Program-made: the position numbers and the translations under genes
Shown: piece by piece, positions 54,032-62,324 of the stretch
Layout of the letters: each line of letters begins with the position of its first letter
Numbering within the stretch: the stretch's first letter is position 1
Notes under the pieces: generated by a model
What the model was told of the DNA's origin: nothing
What the model saw: the letters and a program-made list of their open reading frames with translations, nothing else
The model's database searches: none
Assembly (NCBI RefSeq): GCF_006716355.1
Contig: NZ_VFOW01000001.1
Span: 3,720,001-3,784,000 of the forward strand
Length of the DNA stretch: 64,000 nucleotides
Source of the DNA: Stackebrandtia endophytica
GTDB taxonomy: Bacteria > Actinomycetota > Actinomycetes > Mycobacteriales > Micromonosporaceae
Reading direction: 5' to 3'

Positions 54032-55447
54032 ATGCGCAGCACGAATCTCCCCAATGACGCGGAATCGATTATCACCTCCGGCGCACCGCGTCCCCGCCTG
54101 ACATTCCTGGGCGTGGGACCACTGGGCGGCACCTACGCCGCCTGTTACGCCGAACTGGGTTACGAGGTCCTCGGTTACGACGTCGACGAGGGCCGTGTCG
54201 CCAAGTTCAACGCCGGTGAACTCCCGTTCTACGAGCGCGGGCTCGACGAACTGCTCACCAAGAACCTCGCCAACGGTCGGCTGCGGTTCACCACCGACAT
54301 CCGCGAGGTCGCCGAGTTCGGTGACGTCCACTTCCTGTGCGTCGGCACCCCGTCACGTCCCGACTCCCACTCCGCGGACCTGTCGTACCTGGAATCCTGT
54401 GTCACCACGCTGGCACCGCACCTCGACCGGCGGTGCATCCTGGTCGGCAAGTCCACCGTCCCGGTCGGCACCTCCTCGTGGGTGCAGCAACTGCTCGACG
54501 AGCATTCACCGGCCGACGTGGAGGTCGAGGTCGCCTGGAGCCCCGAGTTCCTGCAGGAGTCCAACGCGGTTCAGGACGTGATGCGCCCCAACCGGGTCGT
54601 GCTCGCCGCTCAGAGCGACTGGGCGCAGCAGCTGCTGCAGGCCGCCCACAAGGGCGTCTACGAGCTGGCCGCCCAAGAGGATCGTGACGTACCGCTGGTC
54701 GTCACCGACTTCGCCACCGCGGAACTGGTCAAGGTCGCCTCCAACGCGTTCCTGTCCACCAAGATCTCCTACATCAACGCCATGGCGGACCTGTGCGAGG
54801 TCGCCGGCGGTGACGTCGCGGCGTTGGCCCGGGCCATGGGCCACGACGACCGCATCGGGAACAAGTTCCTGCGCGCCGGTATCGGCTTCGGCGGTGGTTG
54901 CCTTCCCAAAGATCTGCGCGCCTTGGCATCCCGGGCACAGGAGCTCGGTGTCGGCGAGTCGCTGCGGTTCCTCGCCGAGGTCGACGAGGTCAACACCCGT
55001 CGCCGGACTAAGGCCGTGAAACTGGCCGCCGAACTGTGCGGACGCCAGGTCGGCCCGGCCGGGCCGCGCCTGGACGGACTCAACATCACCGTCCTGGGCG
55101 CCACATTCAAACCCGACACCGACGACATCCGGGACTCCCCGGCCCTCGACATCGCCGCTCGGCTGCGCAACGCCGGAGCCTCGGTGACCGTCTACGACCC
55201 CAAGGGCATGGACAACGCCCGGGTCGCGCAGCCCAACCTCACCTATGTGAAGCCGCTGAGCGAAGCCGTCGAAGGCGCCGACCTGATCTGCCTGCTCACC
55301 CCCTGGGAGGAGTTCCGGCACCTCGACCCGGCCGCCCTGGCGGATCTGGTCAGCCACCGACGCATCCTCGACGGCATGAACGCCTTGGACCCCCAGCTGT
55401 GGCGCAACGCCGGCTGGACCTACCAGGGCATGGGCCGAGGGAACTAG
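54032..55447 (+). CDS. UDP-glucose/GDP-mannose dehydrogenase family enzyme
   Basis: The enzyme oxidises a nucleotide sugar twice to its uronic acid with NAD. The 471-residue protein has an N-terminal Rossmann motif (LTFLGVGPLGGTYAACYAEL), GKSTVPVGTSS, WSPEFLQESNAVQD, the catalytic Cys290 in GFGGGCLPKDLRAL, and the C-terminal LGATFKPDTDDIRDSPA. UDP-glucose to UDP-glucuronate is the likeliest reaction. The start is uncertain: ATG 54032 is used, GTG 54011 and a frame from 53936 are alternatives. It stands between two hairpins as a single transcription unit in the polymer region. Confidence 0.9.
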   Translation: MRSTNLPNDAESIITSGAPRPRLTFLGVGPLGGTYAACYAELGYEVLGYDVDEGRVAKFNAGELPFYERGLDELLTKNLANGRLRFTTDIREVAEFGDVHFLCVGTPSRPDSHSADLSYLESCVTTLAPHLDRRCILVGKSTVPVGTSSWVQQLLDEHSPADVEVEVAWSPEFLQESNAVQDVMRPNRVVLAAQSDWAQQLLQAAHKGVYELAAQEDRDVPLVVTDFATAELVKVASNAFLSTKISYINAMADLCEVAGGDVAALARAMGHDDRIGNKFLRAGIGFGGGCLPKDLRALASRAQELGVGESLRFLAEVDEVNTRRRTKAVKLAAELCGRQVGPAGPRLDGLNITVLGATFKPDTDDIRDSPALDIAARLRNAGASVTVYDPKGMDNARVAQPNLTYVKPLSEAVEGADLICLLTPWEEFRHLDPAALADLVSHRRILDGMNALDPQLWRNAGWTYQGMGRGN

Positions 55448-55485
55448 GACGCTAGACCTTATCCGGCATAGATATCGTGCGAATG

Positions 55486-55515
55486 GGCGCTCGCACCGTA
55501 TTCGGTGCGAGCGCC
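55486..55515 (+). terminator. Hairpin after the UDP-sugar dehydrogenase gene
   Basis: GGCGCTCGCACC (55486-55497) pairs perfectly with GGTGCGAGCGCC (55504-55515) over 6 bases. Confidence 0.75.
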
Positions 55516-55570
55516 TTCGCGAGTCGCTGGGAGATGGCGGTGGTCGGTTGTGGGATCATGTGGTTTCACA

Positions 55571-55657
55571 GGGGTCCACCATCCTCCTCCCCATATTTTG
55601 AGCGTAGACCGGTTTCCCTGAACGCAGGCTTAAGTCAGCTTGAGGCGGTTTCAGGAA
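55571..55657 (-). repeat. 87-bp duplicated element, copy B
   Basis: Read on the minus strand, this segment is the counterpart of copy A at 34396-34482, with 72 of 87 matching positions and no gap. It lies between the ends of two convergent genes and their terminators, so it is not an ordinary promoter for either. After its ATGGTGGACCCC the frame closes after eight codons (MVDPCETT). The rest of the 302-bp gap (55448-55749) is filled by two hairpins. Confidence 0.8.
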
Positions 55658-55696
55658 CTGGTTGGGGAAGCATCGACCTCTGCTCCAAACGCTGCG

Positions 55697-55731
55697 AGTC
55701 GGCTTGTCGAAGAGTGTTCGACAAGCCGACT
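55697..55731 (-). terminator. Hairpin ending the PIG-L lipoprotein gene
   Basis: AGTCGGCTTGTCGAA (55697-55711) pairs perfectly with TTCGACAAGCCGACT (55717-55731) over 5 bases, 19 bp past the leftward stop at 55750. Confidence 0.75.
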
Positions 55732-55749
55732 TCGTCGTTACTGCAACCG

Positions 55750-57900
55750 TTACCGCAGCGGCAACTGAGCCCAACGTCCCAAATTGCCGGTGCCCGCCTG
55801 GGCCTGGTGGGTTGCATAGACCGAACCGTCCATGCCGACGGCCATGCTGAAGACTCGACCGCTGCGATCCAGCACCATCGTCGGCTGACGTTGCTGCTGG
55901 GGACCCGATTGCGCCCAGTCGGGTTGGGTGACCGCCGTGCCCGGCCGCAGATCGGCATAGTTCACGACGGCGAAACTGCTGCGTGCCTCGTCGTCTCGAT
56001 GCAGAATCGCCACCGTGGTCTCCCACGGCCGCATCACCATGGCCGACACCTGGTCGATTCCCCCGTTGCCCCCCAGGATCACCGGCGACCTCAGCCACTC
56101 CTCGTTGGAGCCGGGACGCTGATACATCACGATCGCGGAGGTACCGGCCTGCCGGGCCAACAGAATGATCCGGCCGTTGCGGTCGGACACCGCCGTGACC
56201 GGCCCCGCCGGGGGGTCGATGGTCAACAGTTCGGTCGAGTGCTCATCCTGACTCACCACGTGCCACATGCGGATGCCGTCGGAGGCGGCGGCGAACAGCC
56301 GGATCGAGTCGTCGGCGTGATCGACGATCGCGGTCAGACCGTCTTGTGTGTTCTCACCACCGAGGTCGATCCAACCGGTCCACTGTCCGTGTTCGAGTTC
56401 CATCCGGGCCGATAGGCCCTTGCCGTGGTTGCGGCAGAACACCATCCGAATCCCGTCGGAGGAGACCAGTACCTGCGGCCCCCCGACATCGCGAACCGCC
56501 TCGGATCCGGCGGCGGCCGGGTTGCCGAGATCGTGCCACCGGACGTCGTCGGGCGTGGTGGGGTCGATCTCTGCCAGCACGACGTTGCGCACATGGGATG
56601 ACGGATTGTCTCCGATGTGGTATTCGATCCCGGCGATCAGGATCTGTCCGTCTTGATCGACCGTTGCACTCGTATAGGGCAGCAACGGGAGTTCGCGAGG
56701 GAACTGTGCTCGCTTCCACAGGCTCCTGGTGGTGGGATCACCGGAGTACATATTCAACTGTCCGCTCACGACGGATGCGGCGTGAATGCGTCCATCGTGG
56801 CCCAGGACCAGTGACGGGTCGGCGCCCTGATGCCGATGGATCGTGCTGCTGCCGTACCGTTTTCCCACGCCGTCGGCGGGCAGTTTGCTGTCGCCGCACC
56901 CCACCGGGTCACCGCAGTCGCGTTCATCCGCCCACGCGTAGGTGTCGAGATAGCGGCCCTTCTCCTGCCGCGCATCGGGACTCAGGTTCCTGGGCCACCG
57001 CTGGTTGTAATACCCGCGGTAACCGATGACCCTGGTGTGAGCCTGCTGGTTCTGAGGCAGCCACCGTTCCAACGCTCCGGCGGCGAACCATGCCGCACCG
57101 GTGTGGTCGATGTGGTCGGAGTAGCCGTCCTGTTCCGCGAACTGCGGATGGTCGTTGTCGTGCAGCTGCGGATCCGGATCGGCGTCCATGATGCGCACCA
57201 CGTCGGGTTGAAACTCGTCCAGCAACTGCACCAGGCTGTCGATCAGGTCGTCACGACTCAACGTCGCGACCTCACTGACCTTCCCGCCGGTCAACGGCAG
57301 GGTCGGCAGGTCGCCGGCGGTCCCGTTCCACAGGTTGTTCAACCGCCGATCGCCGCCGTGCCCGGAGTGTTTCCCGTTCTCCAGTAGGGAGAAGTACAGC
57401 AGGATGACGTTCGGGTTCGCGACCAGCGTCGCCTTCTCCACCCGTAGGTAGTTGGAGACGGGATACGCCTCACGTTCCCATTCGGCGTCGACGTCCCCGG
57501 TGGCCATCTGGGCGTAGGTCCGGCGGGCACCGGTGAACCGCGCTGCGGCGTACCCGGCGTAGTCGGTGGGGGTCGACTCCCACGCGGCCTCCTTGCGGGC
57601 CAGATTCTTTCCGTCGGCCTCGCCGGCGGACAGGCACACCGTGATGATGCGGTGTCCATCTTGGAGCGACCGTGCCAGGTCCAGGTTGAAGAAGTAGAAG
57701 TCGTCATCGGGGTGAGCGATGATCTGCAGGTGCGTGGCGTGCCCGGCCGGCGCGTCCGGCGGCTGCGCCGATTCGGCGCGGTCGGTGCAGCCGGCCAACG
57801 CCACCGCAGCGGCACTTCCCAACGCGCCCAACAACAGTGGGCGCCGAGCCAGCCGGATTGAGTTATCCGGTTCCGGGTGCGGGTGGCTCGAATATGTCAT
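55750..57900 (-). CDS. Secreted PIG-L deacetylase lipoprotein with beta-propeller-like C-terminus
   Basis: The 716-residue product has a twin-Arg segment and lipobox (RLARRPLLLGALG..., VALAGCTD). Residues of about 58-290 are a PIG-L/LmbE deacetylase: zinc motif IIAHPDDDFYFF and a second site DHIDHTGAAW. The last 350 residues contain repeats with the pattern xxDxDGRI (GHDGRIHAAS, VDQDGQILIAG, SDRNGRIILLA, LDRSGRVFSMA), a likely beta-propeller that could bind sugar. PIG-L enzymes remove acetyl groups from GlcNAc-type sugars, so a wall or polymer glycan is a plausible target. ATG 57900 is used; a GTG at 57936 that overlaps the upstream stop (TAGTG) is an alternative. Confidence 0.8.
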   Translation of the reverse strand: MTYSSHPHPEPDNSIRLARRPLLLGALGSAAAVALAGCTDRAESAQPPDAPAGHATHLQIIAHPDDDFYFFNLDLARSLQDGHRIITVCLSAGEADGKNLARKEAAWESTPTDYAGYAAARFTGARRTYAQMATGDVDAEWEREAYPVSNYLRVEKATLVANPNVILLYFSLLENGKHSGHGGDRRLNNLWNGTAGDLPTLPLTGGKVSEVATLSRDDLIDSLVQLLDEFQPDVVRIMDADPDPQLHDNDHPQFAEQDGYSDHIDHTGAAWFAAGALERWLPQNQQAHTRVIGYRGYYNQRWPRNLSPDARQEKGRYLDTYAWADERDCGDPVGCGDSKLPADGVGKRYGSSTIHRHQGADPSLVLGHDGRIHAASVVSGQLNMYSGDPTTRSLWKRAQFPRELPLLPYTSATVDQDGQILIAGIEYHIGDNPSSHVRNVVLAEIDPTTPDDVRWHDLGNPAAAGSEAVRDVGGPQVLVSSDGIRMVFCRNHGKGLSARMELEHGQWTGWIDLGGENTQDGLTAIVDHADDSIRLFAAASDGIRMWHVVSQDEHSTELLTIDPPAGPVTAVSDRNGRIILLARQAGTSAIVMYQRPGSNEEWLRSPVILGGNGGIDQVSAMVMRPWETTVAILHRDDEARSSFAVVNYADLRPGTAVTQPDWAQSGPQQQRQPTMVLDRSGRVFSMAVGMDGSVYATHQAQAGTGNLGRWAQLPLR

Positions 57901-57935
57901 CAGGGGTGATGTCAACGCTGAAGGGTGTGCGGACA

Positions 57936-58535
57936 CTAATGCGTGATCTCGAGACTCTGCTGAACCGCCTGACAACCCTGATACATCGCGGTCCGAATCT
58001 CGGGAGTGCTGTCCTTCTCGTCCCACTGGCAGGTGATCTGAATGACCTGGAGCCCGTAGAACAGGTAGGTGTTGTCCTGGTAGACACGCTTGCCGCTGCT
58101 GTTGGCGTACAGGGCCCGCCGGAAGAGACCCTTGTCACCGCCCACCAATGCCAGGTTCACCGCACCGTCGTCCAGGTTGCCGATGACCTTGTCGTAGTCG
58201 GCGAGCAGAACTTCCTGCTGGTTGCGGTTCTCGGTCGGAGTATCCGGCTCCAGCAGGTACGAGACCACGTAGATCATCTCATTGCTGGTCGCGTCGTCGA
58301 GTTGCAGTGCGCTGGCGCTGTACTCGGCGGTGACCGGGTACTCGATTTCAGCGTTGGAGACGCTGGTGAAACCGTCCGGGGCACTATAGGTGAGTTCAGC
58401 GGGAGCGGTCGCCGGGGGCTGGGTGCTCTCACTGGTCTCGGGGTCGGCGACGGTCGGTTCCTCGGCACCGCACGCGGTCAACGTGAGCATGACGGCGACC
58501 GCGGCACTACTCGCCAGGGCCTTGGTTCGTCTCAT
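57936..58535 (-). CDS. Small lipoprotein of unknown function
   Basis: The 199-residue protein has a basic start (MRRTKALASSAAVAVM), a lipobox with Cys at residue 21 (TLTACGAEE), a Thr/Pro-rich linker and a mature domain with alternating beta stretches (MIYVVSYLLEP, AVNLALVGGDKGLF, NTYLFYGLQVIQITC). Two cysteines near the end may form a disulfide. It is like other short actinobacterial lipoproteins with PsbP/Lpp-type folds, but I recognise no family. It ends at the point where the PIG-L gene may start, so the two are one operon. Confidence 0.7.
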   Translation of the reverse strand: MRRTKALASSAAVAVMLTLTACGAEEPTVADPETSESTQPPATAPAELTYSAPDGFTSVSNAEIEYPVTAEYSASALQLDDATSNEMIYVVSYLLEPDTPTENRNQQEVLLADYDKVIGNLDDGAVNLALVGGDKGLFRRALYANSSGKRVYQDNTYLFYGLQVIQITCQWDEKDSTPEIRTAMYQGCQAVQQSLEITH

Positions 58536-58619
58536 GACATTTTCCTCTTTGGCAATGGGGCGTGGGTGAAATGGCAGTAAAGACCGTGTCGAATAAGGAT
58601 AACCCGCGGCGACCAGTAG

Positions 58620-60617
58620 TCACTCGGTCGCGCGTCCGGCTCCCCGAGCGACCCGGATGGCCTCATCGGTGGCTTCGATGAACCTGGCCAGGGACGGGGG
58701 ATCCGTTGGCCCGAGCAGGTACTCGCGAAGTTCTCGACGGGTCGACAGCAGCGGGTCCTCATACGTGGAATCGGCGCGCAGTTTCTCAACATGTTCGAGA
58801 ATGTCCCGCAGGCCCGCCAAGTCCGGGTTCAGCAGGTAGCCGCCCTTGGTCGACGGGTTCGTGGTCTGGAACGCCTCGGGGGCCTGCGCCGCCGGATTGC
58901 ACACCACGTACGGCTTCTCACTGGCGATGAAGTCGGAGACGACACTGGAGATGTCGGTCACCAGGACGTCCGACTGGTTGAACATCTCGTACAGCGTCGG
59001 CAACGGCATCTTCGTGACCACGTGATGCCGGTGGGGGTCGGCGGCGCTCCAGTAGCCCTCCTGCCACTGCTGTCGCAGGCGCTCGATCTCGTCACCGAGG
59101 TCGGGGCGGGTGAAACCGCCGTCGCGGGACCGCTGCGCCTCGTCGACGTCGGTGGGTGAGGAGCCCAGCCTGGCGATCTCCTCAGCCAGCGGGTGAAGGT
59201 CCTCCGGTACCCAGGTAGCAGCGGGGCAGCCGGCGCGCGTGTTCGCGTCGTCGAGGATCTCGGTGATCTTGCGGTGCGCGGCCAACGTCGCCCGATCGCG
59301 CGTGCCGGTCAGCGGATGCGGGCGGTACAGGATCCGCACGCCCGGAATCTCCCGCAGCAGGAACTCGATGAGCTTCGGCCCGATCTTCACCAGCGAGGTG
59401 TGTTGCAGATTGGCGGTCCAACCCTCCCAGGTCGGCGCGTACAACACGGTGAGCGCCGGAGCGAACCGCCGCTGCGACGCCAGGTGGACACCGTGCAACT
59501 GGGGTCGGCCGACCTCTCGGATGTCGGCGTCGTCGACACCGATGTCGGCCACCCGGTATCGATCGCGTCCGGCTTTGCCCGCCGACCAGATCTGGTTGTA
59601 GACCTTGGAGAACGGGTTGAAACTGGCGGGCTTGTCGCTGTCGCCGTGGCCTATGAACACATGGGTGACACCGGGAATCCGCAACATGTGGATGTTCTTC
59701 CCGGCGTTACCGGGGTACAGCGCCACCCGGATGGTGGGCAGCTCGAAGTTCATGAGGTCGATGTTGTCGGGGATGCACACCGTCGGAACACTGGTCGAAC
59801 CCAACTGCTTGAGCAGCCCACGTTCCCGCATGATGATGACGGCACTGCGGTCCAACTGTTCGAGGGTCCGCAACCACATGTTGATCTGGTAGACGCTGGT
59901 TTCCGAACCGGTGAAATACAGCGCCACCTCGGGGGCGGTACCCGCGACCTCGTCCCTGACCCGGTCCAGCACCCAACGTTTACGTTTGAGATGCCGATTC
60001 GAGTAGGCGCTCGACAGCAGGACGGTCGCGCGGACCGCCGTGATGGTGATGGCCACGCCGGCGCCGATCGCGATCGCCGCGTCGAACCCGGTGGCGATCG
60101 CCACGAAGACACCGGCCGTGATCGGAATGTCCATTTCGAACAGAATCCGGCGCTGTGACGGCGTCCACCGTCGGTGAATCGAATCCGGGATGCGCAGAAT
60201 CGACAGGTTGACGTTGCGGGTCGCGATCGGCAACTTGCGTCGTGCCGTCACGTAGGTCAACAGGGCGGTGACCGCGGCACGCACCATGTGGCCGACGACG
60301 AATCCGATCGCCAGGAACCACAGGCCGACCTGCCCGATCTCCACCGATACCGCCGCCAGCAGTACGACGGCCACCTGCCGGATCAACGTCAGGATCGAGG
60401 TCCCCAACTGCACCCGGCGCAGAATGTCGATGAACGCCGGGACGGTGTGGTTGGTCCACGTCTCGGTGATGTACGTGCTGCCCAACACGATTGCGAACAG
60501 CCACCAGGGGCTGCTCACCGCCAACATCGGGAGGATCACCAACCCGATCAGCAGCAGAACGACCGCCGCGTGCCCGGAACGGGGAGCGTGGCGAACATCG
60601 GTCAGTACCTTGCTCAT
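58620..60617 (-). CDS. TagF-like polyol-phosphate polymerase with N-terminal membrane region
   Basis: The 665-residue protein has about six hydrophobic segments in residues 15-215, then a CDP-glycerol glycerophosphotransferase-like domain. The domain has FIGHGDSDKPASFNPFSKVY, LYAPTWEGW (like the APTWR motif of TagF) and the typical C-terminal SDVLVTDISSVVSDFIASEK, which binds the nucleotide. TagF/TarL enzymes polymerise glycerol- or ribitol-phosphate for teichoic acid. A membrane domain in front is less usual; TagF is normally membrane-associated only by a helical layer. The ATG at 60617 overlaps the upstream gene by ATGA; the frame to 60833 is inside that gene. Confidence 0.85.
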   Translation of the reverse strand: MSKVLTDVRHAPRSGHAAVVLLLIGLVILPMLAVSSPWWLFAIVLGSTYITETWTNHTVPAFIDILRRVQLGTSILTLIRQVAVVLLAAVSVEIGQVGLWFLAIGFVVGHMVRAAVTALLTYVTARRKLPIATRNVNLSILRIPDSIHRRWTPSQRRILFEMDIPITAGVFVAIATGFDAAIAIGAGVAITITAVRATVLLSSAYSNRHLKRKRWVLDRVRDEVAGTAPEVALYFTGSETSVYQINMWLRTLEQLDRSAVIIMRERGLLKQLGSTSVPTVCIPDNIDLMNFELPTIRVALYPGNAGKNIHMLRIPGVTHVFIGHGDSDKPASFNPFSKVYNQIWSAGKAGRDRYRVADIGVDDADIREVGRPQLHGVHLASQRRFAPALTVLYAPTWEGWTANLQHTSLVKIGPKLIEFLLREIPGVRILYRPHPLTGTRDRATLAAHRKITEILDDANTRAGCPAATWVPEDLHPLAEEIARLGSSPTDVDEAQRSRDGGFTRPDLGDEIERLRQQWQEGYWSAADPHRHHVVTKMPLPTLYEMFNQSDVLVTDISSVVSDFIASEKPYVVCNPAAQAPEAFQTTNPSTKGGYLLNPDLAGLRDILEHVEKLRADSTYEDPLLSTRRELREYLLGPTDPPSLARFIEATDEAIRVARGAGRATE

Positions 60618-62050
60618 GCCGGCGCCTCGGAAGTCTCTGAACCAGGGGTGGCTCGACGTACATCTACCACATGACCGGTCAGCGGCGATATCAGCACGTC
60701 GACCGAACTGTGAGCCACCGCCTCGGCGCTCAACAGCGTGTCCGAGGGTTCCACCCCGAACGCCTTGGTCCGCATCGGCGTCGCCGTACGCTCCGGGTTG
60801 ACACAGTTGATGCGCACCCCGGTGTCGGCCCATTCGTCGGCCAACGCCTGAACGAGGTTCACGATCCCGGCTTTCGCGGAGGAGTAGAGGCTGTAACCGG
60901 CCCGGCCCCTGGTATAGGAGCTGGACGTGAACAACAGCAGGCTTCCCCGAGTGTCACGCAGGTAGGGCAAGCTGGCGCGGGCGATCACGATCGGTGCGAG
61001 GAAGTTGACCCGCATGGAGTGTTCGACGTCGTCGTCGTCGCACTCCTCCAACCGAGCCTTATGAAGCGAACCTGCCGTGTTCACCACGTAGTCGATACGC
61101 CCGTAATCGTTGTGTGCCTGACGAAGTGCCTCGTCCACCTGGACGGGGTCCTCGACGTGGACACCCGATTCGGACCTGCTGTGCCGAGCGACGTTCGCGC
61201 CGTGAGCCTCCGCCAGCCGCGCGATGGACGCACCGATGCCGTAGCTGGCGCCGAAGACCACCATCGTCCGTCCCGCCAATGCGGTCCGAAGCTCCGCCGG
61301 ATCGGCGGGCCTCTGCGGGGCCTGCGAACTCAACTGGAACAGCCGGTCCGCCAGATAGATGTCGATGGGGTGGGTGATCTTCATGTTGTGTTCGCTGCCG
61401 GCGACGACGTGAATCGGGACGTCCGGCAGGTACCTCCGGACGACACCGCAGTCGTCGGTGGTGGTGAAGTCCGGGTCGGTCGCCGCGATCTCGTAGGCGC
61501 GTCGCAGCACCGAGAGGGTGAAGCCCTGCGGTGTCTGTCCTCGCCGCAGCCGCGCGCGGTCCGGGATATCCGCGATCGTCTCATCGCCGTTGTCGGAGTC
61601 CACGGCGATGATGGTGTCGGCGGAGGGAATCGCCACGTCGATGGCATCGAAACGATTCAGCGCAGTCACACAGTCCCGCAGGATCCGGTCGTCGACCAGT
61701 GGCCGGACCGCATCATGCAGCAGGATGTTGCAGTCACGATCACCCAGTTGCGCGATGGCGGCTCGTGTGGTGTCCGCGCGGGTGTCGCCCCCGGGAAGAA
61801 CCGTGGTGACCTTGGAGTACCCGCGTTCGGCGACGATCTTCTCGGCATCGGCGATGAAATCGGCGTTCATCATCACCAGGATTTCGCCGATGTGTTCACA
61901 GGCTTCGAAGACGTCGAGGGTGTGTTCGAGGATCGTCTTCCCGGACACCTTCAAGAGTTGTTTGGGAAGCGAGGCGCCGAAACGTTGGCCGGTGCCACCG
62001 GCGAGGATCACTGCAACCGTGGGGCGTTCGGCGCGCTCAAGACTCATCAT
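60614..62050 (-). CDS. Bifunctional cytidylyltransferase / SDR reductase (CDP-ribitol synthase)
   Basis: The 478-residue fusion has an IspD-type cytidylyltransferase at about residues 10-235 (VAVILAGGTGQRFGASLPKQ; NILLHDAVRPLV; RGQTPQGF) and a short-chain reductase at about 255-470 (GASYGIGASIARLAEAHGAN; catalytic Tyr/Lys in YSLYSSAKAG). Such fusions (Bcs1/Acs1 of Haemophilus) reduce ribulose-5-phosphate and make CDP-ribitol, done by TarI and TarJ in Gram-positives. The polymerase gene next to it fits a ribitol-phosphate polymer. The start is uncertain: no good ribosome site exists; ATG 62050, ATG 62047 and GTG 62113 are possible. Confidence 0.85.
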   Translation of the reverse strand: MMSLERAERPTVAVILAGGTGQRFGASLPKQLLKVSGKTILEHTLDVFEACEHIGEILVMMNADFIADAEKIVAERGYSKVTTVLPGGDTRADTTRAAIAQLGDRDCNILLHDAVRPLVDDRILRDCVTALNRFDAIDVAIPSADTIIAVDSDNGDETIADIPDRARLRRGQTPQGFTLSVLRRAYEIAATDPDFTTTDDCGVVRRYLPDVPIHVVAGSEHNMKITHPIDIYLADRLFQLSSQAPQRPADPAELRTALAGRTMVVFGASYGIGASIARLAEAHGANVARHSRSESGVHVEDPVQVDEALRQAHNDYGRIDYVVNTAGSLHKARLEECDDDDVEHSMRVNFLAPIVIARASLPYLRDTRGSLLLFTSSSYTRGRAGYSLYSSAKAGIVNLVQALADEWADTGVRINCVNPERTATPMRTKAFGVEPSDTLLSAEAVAHSSVDVLISPLTGHVVDVRRATPGSETSEAPA

Positions 62051-62324
62051 CAAATGTGGGGGCACCACCGAAACGACCACCGGTGGTGGGGGGTCCCATG
62101 CTCCTGTTCTCACCTGAATACTGGCACGCGTTCATCCTTGACGCGAGCCCATAACTATTGGGGTGACCTGATTCCGTGCTGTGGCTCACCGGGGCGAGGA
62201 GCCCTGGGGCATTGACATACACGATAACGGACCGCGTCAGGTTGCAAAAAACACCACATTGGGCCGTCGGAGTTCGACAACCCCGCAATCCGGACACCGG
62301 TCACAGTGGTGTGCCCGTGTCGCA
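62051..62324. other. Spacer between the acyltransferase and CDP-ribitol synthase genes
   Basis: No gene is supported. The part near 62205-62260 is A/T-richer (GCATTGACATACACGATAAC, including TTGACA at 62212-62217) and could hold a promoter, although a hexamer at the right spacing and direction was not convincing. Confidence 0.35.

Noticed and set aside
62212-62217. TTGACA as a promoter between the acyltransferase and CDP-ribitol synthase genes
   Set aside because: It faces right, against both neighbouring leftward genes, and no matching -10 was seen.
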